A stretch of 64,000 nucleotides of DNA from Streptomyces sp. CG1 (GCF_041080625.1 NZ_CP163518.1:3596001-3660000), one strand, 5' to 3'. Counted from the first letter of the stretch, positions 36,151-46,154 are shown. Notes: generated from the letters alone by a model not told the origin. Translations and numbers: made by a program.

Positions 36151-37440
36151 TTACCAGCGGGGCATCACCGGTTGCCGCCAGCCCGGTTCGGCCACCCGCA
36201 TCGCCGCCGCGTCGTCGCGGTCCCGCAGCGCGCCGTCGTCGTCGGCCCACCGCCGGTGCAGCCGGGCCAGTTCGTCCCGGTCAAGCTCGACACCGAGACC
36301 GGGGGCGTCCGACACCAGCACCCTGCCGTCCGTGAAGCGGAGCCGTTCGGTGAGGACGTCCTCGGACTGCCAGGGGTAGTGGGAGTCGCACGCGTGGCGC
36401 AGCCCTGGGACGGTGGCCGCGACCTGGGTCATCGCGGCGAGGCTGATCCCGAGGTGGGTGTTGGAGTGCATCGAGATCCCGACCCCGAACGCGGCGCAGA
36501 TCGCGGCGAGCTCCCGGGTGTTGCGCAGCCCGCCCCAGTAGTGGTGGTCGGAGAGGACCACTTGCACGGCGTCCTTCGTGAACGCCTCCTTGATCTCCCC
36601 GAAGGTGGTCACGCACATGTTGGTGGCGAGCGGGACGTCGGTCCCGGCGGCCACCTCGGCCATCGCGGGCGTCCCGAGCGTCGGGTCCTCCAGGTACTCC
36701 AGGACGTCGCCGAGTTCCTTCGCCACCTTCAGGGACGTCTCCACCGACCAGGCACCGTTGGGGTCGAGGCGCAGCGGGTGTCCGGGGAAGGCCTCGGCGA
36801 GGGCCCGTACGGCGGCGATCTCCTCGTCGGGCGGGAAGACACCGCCCTTGAGCTTGAACGATCCGAACCCGTGCCGCCGCTGCAGCTCCCGCGCCTGTGC
36901 CACGACCCCCGCCGGATCGAGCGCGGCACCCCAGTCGTCGGGCTCGGCCGCCACGCCCGCCGGGTGCGCGGCCGGTTTGTAGAACAGGTAGGCGCTGTAC
37001 TCGACGGCGTCCCGCAGCCTGCCGCCCAGCAGTGCGTGCACGGGCAGTCCGAGGGCCTTGCCCTGGGCGTCCAGGCAGGCGACCTCGAAGGCGGACAGCA
37101 CGGACAGCCGCAGCTTGTCGGCGCTCTGCACCCCGCGCAGCCCGCCGGCGTCCACCTCTCCCTGGACCCGCGACTTGTCGACACCGAGATCGATCGCGAA
37201 CAGTCCGTTCACATCCATGACCGACCGTCCGGCGAGCCGTGCGGCGAGCGGGCGGGCCAGTTCCAGGTACTTGGTGTCGCCGTAGGTCTCGCCGAGCCCG
37301 GTGATCCCGTCGGCGGTGACGATCTCCACGATCAGCCGGGGGGTGTACGGCTGGTGCACGCCCTGGGTGTTGAGCAGCGGCGGGTCGGCGACCAGGATCG
37401 GCGTCAGACGTACCTCGGCGATGGTCAGGTCACGGGTCAC
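36151..37440 (-). CDS. gudD: Glucarate dehydratase (enolase superfamily)
   Basis: A 429-residue dehydratase converting D-glucarate to 5-dehydro-4-deoxy-D-glucarate. The KxK-type catalytic motif is in GSFKLKGGVF, the metal ligands run through RLDPNGAWS, EDPTLG and LATNMCV, and the histidine base is in ISMHSNTHLGIS, a glucarate-dehydratase hallmark. It starts inside the stop codon of kdgD (ATGA), so the two pathway enzymes are co-translated. Confidence 0.94.
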   Translation of the reverse strand: MTRDLTIAEVRLTPILVADPPLLNTQGVHQPYTPRLIVEIVTADGITGLGETYGDTKYLELARPLAARLAGRSVMDVNGLFAIDLGVDKSRVQGEVDAGGLRGVQSADKLRLSVLSAFEVACLDAQGKALGLPVHALLGGRLRDAVEYSAYLFYKPAAHPAGVAAEPDDWGAALDPAGVVAQARELQRRHGFGSFKLKGGVFPPDEEIAAVRALAEAFPGHPLRLDPNGAWSVETSLKVAKELGDVLEYLEDPTLGTPAMAEVAAGTDVPLATNMCVTTFGEIKEAFTKDAVQVVLSDHHYWGGLRNTRELAAICAAFGVGISMHSNTHLGISLAAMTQVAATVPGLRHACDSHYPWQSEDVLTERLRFTDGRVLVSDAPGLGVELDRDELARLHRRWADDDGALRDRDDAAAMRVAEPGWRQPVMPRW

Positions 37441-38384
37441 AGGGAGGCTCCTACGAGGTCGAGTCCGGCGGTGAGCAGGGCCTTGAGGTCGGCGAGGTCG
37501 GCGGGCGCGGGGTCGGTGAGCGGGGCGCGCACGGGTCCGACGCGCTGTCCGCGCAGCCGGGCCGCCGCCTTCACCAGGGACACGGCATATCCGGGCGCGC
37601 GGTCGCGGAGTTCGACGAACGGGACGTAGAACTCCCGCAGCAGCTTGTCGGCCGTACCCTCCTGCCCGCCTTGGAGCGCGGCGAAGAAGGCGCCGGCGAT
37701 CTCGGGGGCGAAGGCGTGCACGGCGGAGGAGTAGGCGGGGACGCCGACGGCGGCGTAGGCGCGGGCCTGCATCTCGGCGGTGGCGGCGCCGTTGAAGAAG
37801 AGGAAGCCGTCGGGGGCGGCGAGGGTGAGGCGCTGGAGCCGGTCGAGGTCACTGTGGCCGTCCTTGACGCCGATGACGTTCGGGATGCGGGCGATGCGCC
37901 CCAATGTGCCCACCGTATAGGCGACTTGGCCGCGCTGGTAGGCGATCAGCGGCAGCCTGGTGCGCTCGGCGAGCCGCTCCAGCTGGGCGGCGAGGCCGTC
38001 CTGCGGGGCGTCGACCAGATAGTGCGGCAGCACCAGCAGGGCGTCGGCGCCGGCCTCCTCGGCGATCCGCGCGAACCGGGCGGCCTGCGCCCAGCCGTAC
38101 CCGGTCCCGGCCACGACCGGCACCCTTCCCGCCGCCTCCTCGGCGGTGACGGCGACGACGGTCCGGTACTCCTCCTCGTCCAGCGAGAAGAACTCCCCTG
38201 TGCCGCAGGCCGGGAAGACGGCGCCGGGCCCGGCGGCGAGCCGGCCCGCGACATGGGCACGGAAGCCGTCGGGGTCGAGGGAGCCGTCGTCATGGAACGC
38301 GGTCAGCGGGAAGGACAGCACCCCGCGCGCCATCCCCTCCCGAAGCCGCCGCGCCACACCCTCGGGACTCGGATCGCCACCCAC
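37437..38384 (-). CDS. kdgD: 5-dehydro-4-deoxyglucarate dehydratase
   Basis: A 315-residue DapA-superfamily enzyme converting 5-dehydro-4-deoxyglucarate to 2,5-dioxopentanoate (2-oxoglutarate semialdehyde). The substrate-binding motif CGTGEFFSL is diagnostic for this subfamily, the Schiff-base lysine is in VIGVKDGHSDL and the tyrosine in LIAYQRG. It is the first gene of the glucarate operon and overlaps gudD. A candidate operator lies just upstream at 38413-38441. The semialdehyde dehydrogenase that would complete the pathway is not in the window. Confidence 0.94.
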   Translation of the reverse strand: MGGDPSPEGVARRLREGMARGVLSFPLTAFHDDGSLDPDGFRAHVAGRLAAGPGAVFPACGTGEFFSLDEEEYRTVVAVTAEEAAGRVPVVAGTGYGWAQAARFARIAEEAGADALLVLPHYLVDAPQDGLAAQLERLAERTRLPLIAYQRGQVAYTVGTLGRIARIPNVIGVKDGHSDLDRLQRLTLAAPDGFLFFNGAATAEMQARAYAAVGVPAYSSAVHAFAPEIAGAFFAALQGGQEGTADKLLREFYVPFVELRDRAPGYAVSLVKAAARLRGQRVGPVRAPLTDPAPADLADLKALLTAGLDLVGASL

Positions 38385-38412
38385 CTGATCATCTCCCCTT
38401 GTGAATCATGTC

Positions 38413-38441
38413 CATGTATGAGAACAGAGGCTAGATACATG
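38413..38441. promoter_or_regulatory. Inverted repeat upstream of the glucarate operon (candidate operator)
   Basis: CATGTAT (38413-38419) and ATACATG (38435-38441) form a perfect 7-bp inverted repeat, 15 bp apart, in an AT-rich patch 29 bp upstream of the kdgD start. This suits a GntR- or IclR-type regulator binding near the promoter; no regulator gene is adjacent. Confidence 0.45.
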
Positions 38442-38675
38442 CATACGAGACCGTCAATGGGAGGGCGGATGAAAGGGCCGCCACTCCCTCGAAAGGGCGA
38501 TGCGGCTACCCCTACTCCCCAACCCCAAACACAACAGTGACCCAGATCACCCGGCCCGACCTTTTTCCGGAACAGGCTGCTTGATACAACTTGCTCGCGC
38601 GTTCCTGTCCGTCGACGGTCGTCGCCCCTCCCCCTCTCTTCTGAGCCCTTCCTTTCGCCTGCCCTGGGAACGCCC

Positions 38676-39911
38676 GTGTCCGCCCCCCGCACCCTGCCCT
38701 GGCCTCTCGTCGCCCTGTTCGCGGCCGGGTATCTCGCGCCGTACCTGCTCCCCACCACCGTCGGCAGACTCGCCGGCGGACTGCCCCTGAGCGCCACCCA
38801 GGCCGGCGCCATCGGCAGTGCGCTGCTGCTGAGTTCGGCGACGGCGGGATTTCTGCTGGCCTCCCGGGTCGACCGGATCGGCCCCCGCACCCTCGCCCGT
38901 GCGGGCCTCGCGCTCGCCGTCCTCGGCTACGGCGGTGCCGCCCTCACCGGGTTCGTCCCGGCCGTCGTCGCGGGCGCGATCACCGGCGGGTTCGGGTCCG
39001 GCACGGTCACGGCGGTCGCCGCGAGCGGCATCGCCGCGCAGCGGGACCCGCACCGGGTCACCACCCTCGGGCTGCTCGGCGTCTCCGGCCTGGCGGGCGC
39101 CCTGTATCTTACGATCCCGCACCTCGGCCCGGGCCACGGCCTGCCCCTGGCCGCCCTCGCGCTCACGGCACTCGCCGTCTGGCCGCTCACCGGCCGCCTG
39201 TCCAGCCGTACCGCACCGGCCCGTACGGCCATGGCGTACGGCCGGCTCCCCCATCTCCGCGCCGGGCTGCTGCTGGCCGCCGCCATGCCCTGCTGGTCCC
39301 TCGCCCAGAACTCCCTGTGGGGCGTCAGCGGCCGCATCGGGCTCGACCAGGCCCATCTCACCGAGGTCACCGTCGGCGCGGTCTTCGCGGTCGCGCTCGG
39401 CGCCGGGCTGATCGGGGTCGTCGGCGCCGGCGCGCTCGGCCCCCGGCTGGGCCGCGCCCTGCCCATCGGCGCCGGTACGGCACTGATCGCGGGCTGTATC
39501 GCACTCAGCGCCTCCGCGACCGACCTGCCTGCCTTCGCGGCGGGCGAGATCTCTTGGAACCTGCTCTACCCGGTCGTCCTGTCGTACGTCATCGGCCTCG
39601 CCGCCTCCCTCGACCCGCGCGGCCGCTGGGCGGTCCTGGTGGGCTCGGCGTCCTCGCTGGGCACGGCGGCGGGACCGCTGGCGGGGAGTGTGCTGGCGGC
39701 GGGCACGGGCTTCCCGGTGATGGGGAAACTGCTCGGCGCCGGGCTGCTGCTGATCGCCGTACCGATGACGGCGGTGGCCCTGCGGGCGGGCAGGCGGCCC
39801 CTGCCGGTCATGCCGGTCGTGGAAGTACCGGTGGAGTCGCCCGCCATGCCCGCTCAGCGTGACTACGACACCGCGTCCCCGAACTCGTACGCCTCCACCT
39901 CGGCGATGTAG
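38676..39911 (+). CDS. MFS transporter, possibly for the glucarate pathway
   Basis: A 411-residue membrane protein with about twelve hydrophobic segments starting LPWPLVALFAAGYLAPYLLPTTVG. The MFS loop motif is weak (SRVDRIGPRTLAR). The GTG at 38676 has GGGAA upstream. It diverges from kdgD across 291 bp that include the candidate operator, so it may import glucarate or a related acid, but typical glucarate transporters (GudP-like) have clearer motifs, so this is inference. The last about 50 bp overlap the convergent deaminase gene. Confidence 0.8.
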   Translation: MSAPRTLPWPLVALFAAGYLAPYLLPTTVGRLAGGLPLSATQAGAIGSALLLSSATAGFLLASRVDRIGPRTLARAGLALAVLGYGGAALTGFVPAVVAGAITGGFGSGTVTAVAASGIAAQRDPHRVTTLGLLGVSGLAGALYLTIPHLGPGHGLPLAALALTALAVWPLTGRLSSRTAPARTAMAYGRLPHLRAGLLLAAAMPCWSLAQNSLWGVSGRIGLDQAHLTEVTVGAVFAVALGAGLIGVVGAGALGPRLGRALPIGAGTALIAGCIALSASATDLPAFAAGEISWNLLYPVVLSYVIGLAASLDPRGRWAVLVGSASSLGTAAGPLAGSVLAAGTGFPVMGKLLGAGLLLIAVPMTAVALRAGRRPLPVMPVVEVPVESPAMPAQRDYDTASPNSYASTSAM

Positions 39912-40891
39912 CGGGCCCGGCGCTCCTCGTCGTCCTCCAGGAAGGACGCGAGGAAGGAGTTGCGGGCCAGCTCGCGCAGCCGGTCCTCGGACAGGCCCAG
40001 GGTCCGGTGCACGGCCGTGAAGTTGTCGCCCGCGTAGCCGCCGAAGTAGGCCGGGTCGTCGGAGTTGACCGTGCACATGAGGCCCGCGTCGAGCATGGCC
40101 GGCAGCGGGTGGTCGGCCAGCGTGCCGACCGTGCGCAGGCGGACGTTGGACAGCGGGCACAGGGTGAGCGGGATCCGGTCCCGGACCAGCCGCCCGACCA
40201 GCGCCGGGTCCTCCATGCAGCGCAGCCCGTGGTCGACGCGCTCGACGCCGAGCACGTCCAGGGCCTCGGTGATGTAGTCCGGCGGCCCCTCCTCACCGGC
40301 GTGAGCGACCCGGCGCAGCCCGAGCGCGGCCGCGGCCTCGTACACCTCCCGGAACTTCACCGGCGGATGCCCGACCTCGGCGGAGTCCAGGCCGACCCCG
40401 GTGATCCGGTCCAGATAGGGCGTCGCCGCCCGCAGCGTCTCCAGCGCGGAGTCGGCGGACTCGTCGCGCAGGAAGCACAGGATGAGCTTCGTGGAGATGC
40501 CGTGGTTCGCCTCGCTGCTGCCGAGGGCCCGCCACAGCCCCTCCACGACCGTCCCCATGGACACGCCCCGCGCGATGTGGGCCTGCGGGTCGAAGAAGAT
40601 CTCCGCGTGCCGGACGCCCTGCACGGCGGCGCGGGCCAGGTAGGCGTCCGCCAGTTCGGCGAAGTCCTGCTCGGTGCGCAGGACGGCCATCAGCTCGTAG
40701 TACAGGTTGAGGAAGGACTGGAGATCCTCGAAGTCGTACGCCTTGCGCAGCTCTTCCGTGTCCGCGTACGGGAGGGTCACGCCGTTGCGGGCGGCCAGCT
40801 CGAACGCCAGCTCCGGCTCCAGGGTGCCTTCGACATGAAGGTGCAGTTCTGCTTTCGGGAGGGGCATCGAAGCATCGTACGGGTGCTTCAT
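39863..40891 (-). CDS. Adenosine/adenine deaminase-family amidohydrolase
   Basis: A 342-residue zinc amidohydrolase. The metal site [12 protein letters not shown] starts the barrel, followed by [12 protein letters not shown] (metal His and catalytic Glu), [10 protein letters not shown] (His) and [11 protein letters not shown] (metal Asp). Streptomyces copies are usually annotated as adenosine deaminase, but [20 protein letters not shown] and [10 protein letters not shown] look more like the adenine deaminase branch. The ATG overlaps the rnz stop (40888-40891). Confidence 0.9.
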   Translation of the reverse strand: MKHPYDASMPLPKAELHLHVEGTLEPELAFELAARNGVTLPYADTEELRKAYDFEDLQSFLNLYYELMAVLRTEQDFAELADAYLARAAVQGVRHAEIFFDPQAHIARGVSMGTVVEGLWRALGSSEANHGISTKLILCFLRDESADSALETLRAATPYLDRITGVGLDSAEVGHPPVKFREVYEAAAALGLRRVAHAGEEGPPDYITEALDVLGVERVDHGLRCMEDPALVGRLVRDRIPLTLCPLSNVRLRTVGTLADHPLPAMLDAGLMCTVNSDDPAYFGGYAGDNFTAVHRTLGLSEDRLRELARNSFLASFLEDDEERRARYIAEVEAYEFGDAVS

Positions 40892-41793
40892 CGCCGTTTC
40901 GGAAGCGGCACCCGCTGCAGATCGTGCGCCACGGTCAGCTCACCCACGAAGCCGGCCGCCCGCGCCTGCCGCTCGAACTCCTCCGGATCGGAGTAGCGCT
41001 GGCTGAAGTGGGTGAGGACGAGGTGGCGCACACCGGCGTCCCGGGCGACGACGGCGGCCTGCCCGGCAGTCAAATGCCCGTGCTCCACAGCCAGTTCGGT
41101 GTCCTCGTCCAGAAACGTCGACTCGATGACGAGCAGATCGCATCCCTCCGCGAGGGCGTGCACACCGGGGCAGAGCCGGGTGTCCATGACGAACGCGAAC
41201 CGCTGCCCGCGCCGCACCTCGCTGACGTCCTCCAGCGTGACGTCCCCCAGCCGGCCCTCGCGCTGCAGCCGGCCGACGTCCGGTCCCTTGATCCCGAGCT
41301 CGGCGAGCCGCTCGGGGAGCATACGGCGGCCGTCGGGTTCGATCAGGCGATAGCCGTAGGACTCGACCGGGTGCGACAGCCTGCGGGCCTCCAGGGTGTA
41401 CGACGAGGTCACCGCGAGGATGCCGTCGGCGGCGACCGGCGCCTCGGTGATGCCGACCGTCTCCCGGTAGGCGGTCGCGTAGCGCAGCCGGTCGAAGAAG
41501 CGCCGGCCGGAGCGCGGGTAGTGCGCGGTGACCTCGTGCGGCACCTGGTCGAGGTTGATCCGCTGGATGACACCGGCGAGGCCGAGGGAGTGGTCGCCGT
41601 GGAAGTGCGTGACGCAGATCCGGTTCAGGTCGTGGGCGGCGACCCCGGCGCGCGCCATCTGGCGCTGCGTGCCCTCGCCGGGGTCGAACAGGATGCCCGC
41701 GCCGTCCCACCTCAGCAGATAGCCGTTGTGGTTGCGATGCCGGGTCGGGACCTGACTGGCGGTGCCGAGGATCACCAATTCACGTACGGACAC
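40888..41793 (-). CDS. rnz: Ribonuclease Z, tRNA 3' processing
   Basis: A 301-residue metallo-beta-lactamase-fold nuclease that cleaves the 3' trailer of tRNA precursors. The zinc motif is [13 protein letters not shown], with other ligands in [10 protein letters not shown] and [16 protein letters not shown] (the RNase Z HST/HEAT-like C-terminal histidine block). It starts just after a HIT gene and overlaps the deaminase gene by 4 bp. Confidence 0.95.
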   Translation of the reverse strand: MSVRELVILGTASQVPTRHRNHNGYLLRWDGAGILFDPGEGTQRQMARAGVAAHDLNRICVTHFHGDHSLGLAGVIQRINLDQVPHEVTAHYPRSGRRFFDRLRYATAYRETVGITEAPVAADGILAVTSSYTLEARRLSHPVESYGYRLIEPDGRRMLPERLAELGIKGPDVGRLQREGRLGDVTLEDVSEVRRGQRFAFVMDTRLCPGVHALAEGCDLLVIESTFLDEDTELAVEHGHLTAGQAAVVARDAGVRHLVLTHFSQRYSDPEEFERQARAAGFVGELTVAHDLQRVPLPKRR

Positions 41794-41799
41794 GGTTCG

Positions 41800-42153
41800 T
41801 TATCCGGGGGGCCACTGCATGCCGCGGCCACCGAGGAGGTGGGCGTGGGCGTGCCAGACGGTCTGGCCGGCGCCGGAGCCTGTGTTGAAGACGGTCCGGT
41901 AGCTGTCCAACTTCTCTTCGTCCGCTACGGCCTGGGTCTCCCGCAGGACGTCGGCGGCGAGTTCCGGTGCCCCGGCGGCAAGGACTGCCGCGTTCTCGTA
42001 GTGGGCCTTGGGGATCACCAGGATGTGGGTGGGAGCCTGGGGGTTTATGTCCCGAAATGCGACGGTCGTGTCGGTCTCGCGGACGATCGTCGCCGGGATC
42101 GTACCCGCGACGATCTTGCAGAACAGGCAGTCGTCCTGCGGTTCGCCGGCCAT
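41800..42153 (-). CDS. HIT-family nucleotide hydrolase
   Basis: A 117-residue histidine-triad protein. DCLFCKIVAGTIPATIV at the start includes the zinc-binding Cys-X2-Cys, and the catalytic triad is WHAHAHLLGGR near the C-terminus. HIT enzymes cleave nucleoside phosphoramidates and related compounds. It lies 6 bp upstream of rnz and 49 bp downstream of the tricorn protease gene on the same strand. Confidence 0.95.
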   Translation of the reverse strand: MAGEPQDDCLFCKIVAGTIPATIVRETDTTVAFRDINPQAPTHILVIPKAHYENAAVLAAGAPELAADVLRETQAVADEEKLDSYRTVFNTGSGAGQTVWHAHAHLLGGRGMQWPPG

Positions 42154-42202
42154 GCGTGTGCCTCCTCACGCTGGTGATCAATACCGGTGCATCGTAGTCG
42201 TA

Positions 42203-45200
42203 TCAGGTCGGCATGCCCGGCGGAGTCTTCGCGGGCCGCTCCTCCAGCGCCTCCAGCGCGAGCCTGATCGCCGCGTCCAGCTGGGCATCTGTGCCCGCCG
42301 CCCAGTCCTGCGGGCGCTGGACGACCTCCACATCGGGGTCGACCCCGTGGTTCTCGACGTCCCACCCGGAACCCTCCAGCCACATCGCGTACTTCGGCTG
42401 GGTGACCAGGGTGCCGTCGATCAGGTGGTAGCGGCTGTCGATGCCGATGACGCCGCCCCAGGTGCGGGTGCCGATGACCGGGCCGATGCCCAGGGCCTTG
42501 ATCGCGGCGTTGACGATGTCGCCGTCGGAGCCGGAGAACTCGTTGGCGACGGCGACGACCGGGCCGCGCGGGGCGTCGAGGGGATAGCTGGTGGGGCGCA
42601 TGCCGCGCGGGATGTCCCAGCCGATGATGCGGCGGGCCAGCTTCTCGACGACGAGCTGGGAGGTGTGGCCGCCGCGGTTCTCGCGGACGTCGACCACGAG
42701 TCCCTCGCGGGCCACCTCGACGCGCAGGTCGCGGTGGATCTGGGCCCAGCCGGGGGCCTGCATGTCGGGTACGTGGAGGTAGCCGAGGCGGCCGTCGGAG
42801 GCGGCGTGGACGTGGGCGCGGCGGTCGGCGACCCAGGCGTGGTAGCGCAGGGGTTCCTCGTCGGCGACGGGGACGACGACCGTGTGGCGGGGCTCGCCAC
42901 CGGCTGCCGGGGAGATGGTCAGCTCCACCGGGTGGCCCGCGGTGCCGACGAGCAGCGGACCCGGGCCCGTCACCGGGTCGACCGAGTGGCCGGCGACGGC
43001 GATGATCGCGTCGCCGGGGCGGACGGCGACGCCCGGCGCGGCGAGCGGGGAGCGGGCGTCGGGGTCGGAGGTCTCCGACGGGAGGATGCCGTCGATGCGC
43101 CAACTGCCGTCCGGATGGCGGGAGATGTCGGCGCCGAGCAGTCCGTGTCGGGGGCCGCCGACGGGGCCGCCGGCGGGGATGACGTAGGCGTGCGAGGTGC
43201 CGAGTTCGCCGTGGACCTCCCAGAGGAGGTCGACGAGGTCGCTGTGAGTGGCCAGGCGGGCGAGCAGGGGGCGGTAGCGGGCGAGGATGCCGGTCCAGTC
43301 GGCGCCGCCGAGGTCGGGCCGCCAGAAGTGGTCGCGCATGAGGCGGCCGGTCTCGTCGTACATCTGCCGCCACTCGGCGGCCGGGTCGAGGGTCTGGCGG
43401 ACGCGGGCGAGGTCGACGGTGACGGTGTTGTCGCCGTCGTCGTCGGTGGTGGTACGGCGGTCGCTGGGGACGACTCTGAGCCGGCTGTCGGCCCACAGCA
43501 GGACGCGTTTGCCGTCGCCGCTGACCTCGAAGTGGTCGGCGTCGGAGGCCAGATGCTCCAGCCGCCGCTGGGCGAGGTCGTAGCGCTCCAGCTCGGTGTG
43601 CGGGTCGGGATCCTCGGGGTGGGCGCGGGCGGCGCCGAGGACGCCCTGCACGGGGTGGCGCAGCCAGAGCACGCCGTCCTTGGCGGCACGGAGGGTGGAG
43701 TAGCGGCCGGCCTCGACCGGGAAGGGCACGATCCGGTCGGCGAGGCCTTCGAGGTCGATACGGGTGGCCGGGGTGCCCTCGCCGTCGGGGGTCTCGTCCT
43801 TGTCGGGGGTCTCGAAGGGGCGGCCGTGGCGCTGCGGGCCGAACGGCGAGGGCGTGGTGGCGGCCAGGGTGATCAGGTGCGGGCGGGCGCCCACCACGAA
43901 CGCGAGGTCGAAGACATGCTCGTCGTAGACCGGGTCGAAGGCGCGGTTGGACAGGAACGCGAGGTGTTTGCCGTCGAGGGTGAAGGCGGGCGCGTAGTCC
44001 ATGAAACGCAGCGGTGTCGCCTCGGTGACCGACAGGTCGGTGGTGTGGGCGAGGCGCAGCTGGGAGAGCGGGCGGGGGCCGGGGTGGGCCCAGGCGAGCC
44101 AGGCGGAGTCGGGTGAGAAGGCGAGGCCGGAGACCTCGCCGTCGTCGCTGCGATCGACCTCGCGGACCTCGCCGGTCTCCCTTTCGACCAGGAGCAGTCT
44201 GCCGTCGTGGGCGGCCACGGCGGCCCGGCTGCCGTCGGGGGCCATGGCCAGCTCCAGGACCCGGCCGAGCTGTCCGGCGGCGAGCCGGCGCGGGGGCGCG
44301 CCGGGCACGTTGCCGGTCGCCGGGGCGAACTCCAGGGCGTCGTCGCCCTCCGCGTCCGTCACCCACACCACCCACTCCTCGCCCTCGGCGCGGAAGGCAC
44401 GCGGCAGCCGGGCGCGCACGCCGGGGGTGGCGGCGAGGGCGCGGGCGGGCCCGGAGCGGTGGGTGACCCAGTGGATCCCGCCGCGTACGCACACGGCGCT
44501 GCCGCGCGCGGTGTGGTCGGGGGACGCCGCGCCGAACCAGCGGGCGGCGGTCACCGGACGGGGACGCAGGTCGACGCGCGGCCCGCCGAGGCGCACGTCC
44601 AGCAGGCGCGGCTCGGCGCCCTCCAGGTCGTCCAGCAGCCACAGTTCACCGGCACAGCTGTAGACGACGCGGGTGCCGTCGCCGGAGGCGTGCCGGGCGT
44701 AGAAGCCTTCGAGAGCGGTGTGACGGCGCAGGTCGGAGCCGTCGGCGAGGGAGGAGTACAGGGCGCCGGTGCCCTCGTGGTCGGAGAGGAAGGCGATGCG
44801 GTCCCCGGCCCAGACCGGGCACTCGATGTTGCCGTCGATGTCCTCGTGCAGCCGGACGAACTCCCCGCTGCCGTCCCGGTCGATCCACAGCTTGCCCGCG
44901 GTACCACCGCGGTAGCGCTTCCAGTGGGCGGCCTCGCGGCCCATCGGCGCCGACAGCAGCACGGTGACCGGACCGGACGCCACATCACCGACCGGGCCGT
45001 ACGGCAGGGTCTCGGCGGGTCCGCCGTCCAGCGGGACGGCGTGCGCCCAGGTGCGCCGGAAGCTGGCCTGGCCGTGGGCGCCGAGCGCGAGCACCCGCCC
45101 GTCGGCGGTCCAGCCGCGCACCTCGGTACGGCGGTTGCCCCAGTACGTCAGCCGTTCGGCGGGGCCGCCGTCGACGGGGGCGACATGCACCTCGGGCGCG

Positions 45201-45430
45201 CCGTCGCGGGTGGAGGTCCAGGCGAGGAACCGTCCGTCCGGGGATATCCGGGGCGTGGTCACCGGCACGTTGTCGGCGCTGACCCGCCAGGCCCGGCCGC
45301 CGCCGAGTGGCGCGAGCCATACGTCGTCCTCGGCGACGAACGTCACCAAGTCGCCGTGTACATGGGGAAATCGGAGATAGGCGAGAGAGGCGGAGGACGT
45401 CGTGGTTCGCGTCGAAGCACCCTGGGTCAC
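42203..45430 (-). CDS. Tricorn protease homolog (S41)
   Basis: A 1075-residue cytosolic peptidase that would form large assemblies degrading oligopeptides from the proteasome or Clp. The N-terminal about 680 residues contain WD/propeller-type strands (TTPRISPDGRFLAWTSTRDGAPEVHVAPV, LAFSPDSAWLAWAHPG). A PDZ domain follows (APGVAVRPGDAIIAVAGHSV, about 800-880), then the C-terminal S41 core with VVDVRENRGGHTSQLVVEKL and the nucleophile serine in ANEFSGSDGDI. The triad histidine is probably in LGTSHAYV. It is full length. Confidence 0.95.
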   Translation of the reverse strand: MTQGASTRTTTSSASLAYLRFPHVHGDLVTFVAEDDVWLAPLGGGRAWRVSADNVPVTTPRISPDGRFLAWTSTRDGAPEVHVAPVDGGPAERLTYWGNRRTEVRGWTADGRVLALGAHGQASFRRTWAHAVPLDGGPAETLPYGPVGDVASGPVTVLLSAPMGREAAHWKRYRGGTAGKLWIDRDGSGEFVRLHEDIDGNIECPVWAGDRIAFLSDHEGTGALYSSLADGSDLRRHTALEGFYARHASGDGTRVVYSCAGELWLLDDLEGAEPRLLDVRLGGPRVDLRPRPVTAARWFGAASPDHTARGSAVCVRGGIHWVTHRSGPARALAATPGVRARLPRAFRAEGEEWVVWVTDAEGDDALEFAPATGNVPGAPPRRLAAGQLGRVLELAMAPDGSRAAVAAHDGRLLLVERETGEVREVDRSDDGEVSGLAFSPDSAWLAWAHPGPRPLSQLRLAHTTDLSVTEATPLRFMDYAPAFTLDGKHLAFLSNRAFDPVYDEHVFDLAFVVGARPHLITLAATTPSPFGPQRHGRPFETPDKDETPDGEGTPATRIDLEGLADRIVPFPVEAGRYSTLRAAKDGVLWLRHPVQGVLGAARAHPEDPDPHTELERYDLAQRRLEHLASDADHFEVSGDGKRVLLWADSRLRVVPSDRRTTTDDDGDNTVTVDLARVRQTLDPAAEWRQMYDETGRLMRDHFWRPDLGGADWTGILARYRPLLARLATHSDLVDLLWEVHGELGTSHAYVIPAGGPVGGPRHGLLGADISRHPDGSWRIDGILPSETSDPDARSPLAAPGVAVRPGDAIIAVAGHSVDPVTGPGPLLVGTAGHPVELTISPAAGGEPRHTVVVPVADEEPLRYHAWVADRRAHVHAASDGRLGYLHVPDMQAPGWAQIHRDLRVEVAREGLVVDVRENRGGHTSQLVVEKLARRIIGWDIPRGMRPTSYPLDAPRGPVVAVANEFSGSDGDIVNAAIKALGIGPVIGTRTWGGVIGIDSRYHLIDGTLVTQPKYAMWLEGSGWDVENHGVDPDVEVVQRPQDWAAGTDAQLDAAIRLALEALEERPAKTPPGMPT

Positions 45431-45489
45431 CCCGTCACTGTACGCAGTGACCGGTGTGCCCCGCGCCCCTTCGGATCACTTGCCCGCGG

Positions 45490-46044
45490 TCACTTTCCCG
45501 CGGCGGGCCAGCAGGTGGGGTCGCCCTTGCACCAGACCGTCTCGGTGACGGTGACCGTCACGGTGGGCCGCCCGCCGCCGGGGGGCCGGCTGGGCGGCGT
45601 GTACGTCGGTCCGGGCGTGGCACCGCAGTCGCCGAGCCCGTCGACGTGGAACACCTGCCTGCCGCCGGCCTTCGCCGTCAGATCACCCCGCACACAGGCG
45701 CCGTCGACGGCCTTGGTCACCTTCCCGCTGACGGTGATCTTCCGCCCGTCCTTGGTCTCGCCCTGGCAGCTGACGGAGACGACGGTGGTCTCACTGGGCG
45801 AGGGCGTCCCGCCCGCCTTGCCGCCACTGCCGTAGTTACCGGTACAGGTGAGCCAACTGACGTCCACATGCTGCCGTTTCAGCGCGGCGGTCGCGGTCGT
45901 ACCGGTGGTGTAGGCGGCGGTCGAGGAGTTGAGACCGGCCGGCTGACACGCCACCACGGCCCCACCGCCCGCGACGACCAGCCCGGCAACGGCCAGGGCT
46001 CGCGCCCCACGCACCCGATGTCGAATCCGCCGCAAAACCCCCAT
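45490..46044 (-). CDS. Predicted lipoprotein of unknown function
   Basis: A 184-residue protein with a signal peptide (RIRHRVRGARALAVAGLVVAGGGAVVACQ) ending in a lipobox-like VVAC near residue 33. The mature part has cysteines in LTCTG, VSCQGE, GACVRG and GDCGATP that could form two disulfides, then a Pro/Thr-rich tail (PPSRPPGGGRPTVTVTVTE). I do not recognise the family. It is separated from the tricorn gene by 59 bp and shares its strand. Confidence 0.8.
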   Translation of the reverse strand: MGVLRRIRHRVRGARALAVAGLVVAGGGAVVACQPAGLNSSTAAYTTGTTATAALKRQHVDVSWLTCTGNYGSGGKAGGTPSPSETTVVSVSCQGETKDGRKITVSGKVTKAVDGACVRGDLTAKAGGRQVFHVDGLGDCGATPGPTYTPPSRPPGGGRPTVTVTVTETVWCKGDPTCWPAAGK

Positions 46045-46154
46045 GGAGGGCAGGGTGCCACCGACACGAACGCCGGGAAAGGCCGCATACGGCCACTTAT
46101 CCGTCCAGGGAAGTCGATCAGCGCCCCCTCAAGAGGCCCGGACGGCAACACCCT

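Noticed and set aside
42008..44116. A 702-codon open frame opposite the tricorn protease gene
   Set aside because: It lies antisense to a clear S41 tricorn protease, is a Gly/Val/Asp/Arg-rich low-complexity sequence typical of GC-rich shadow frames, and matches no family.
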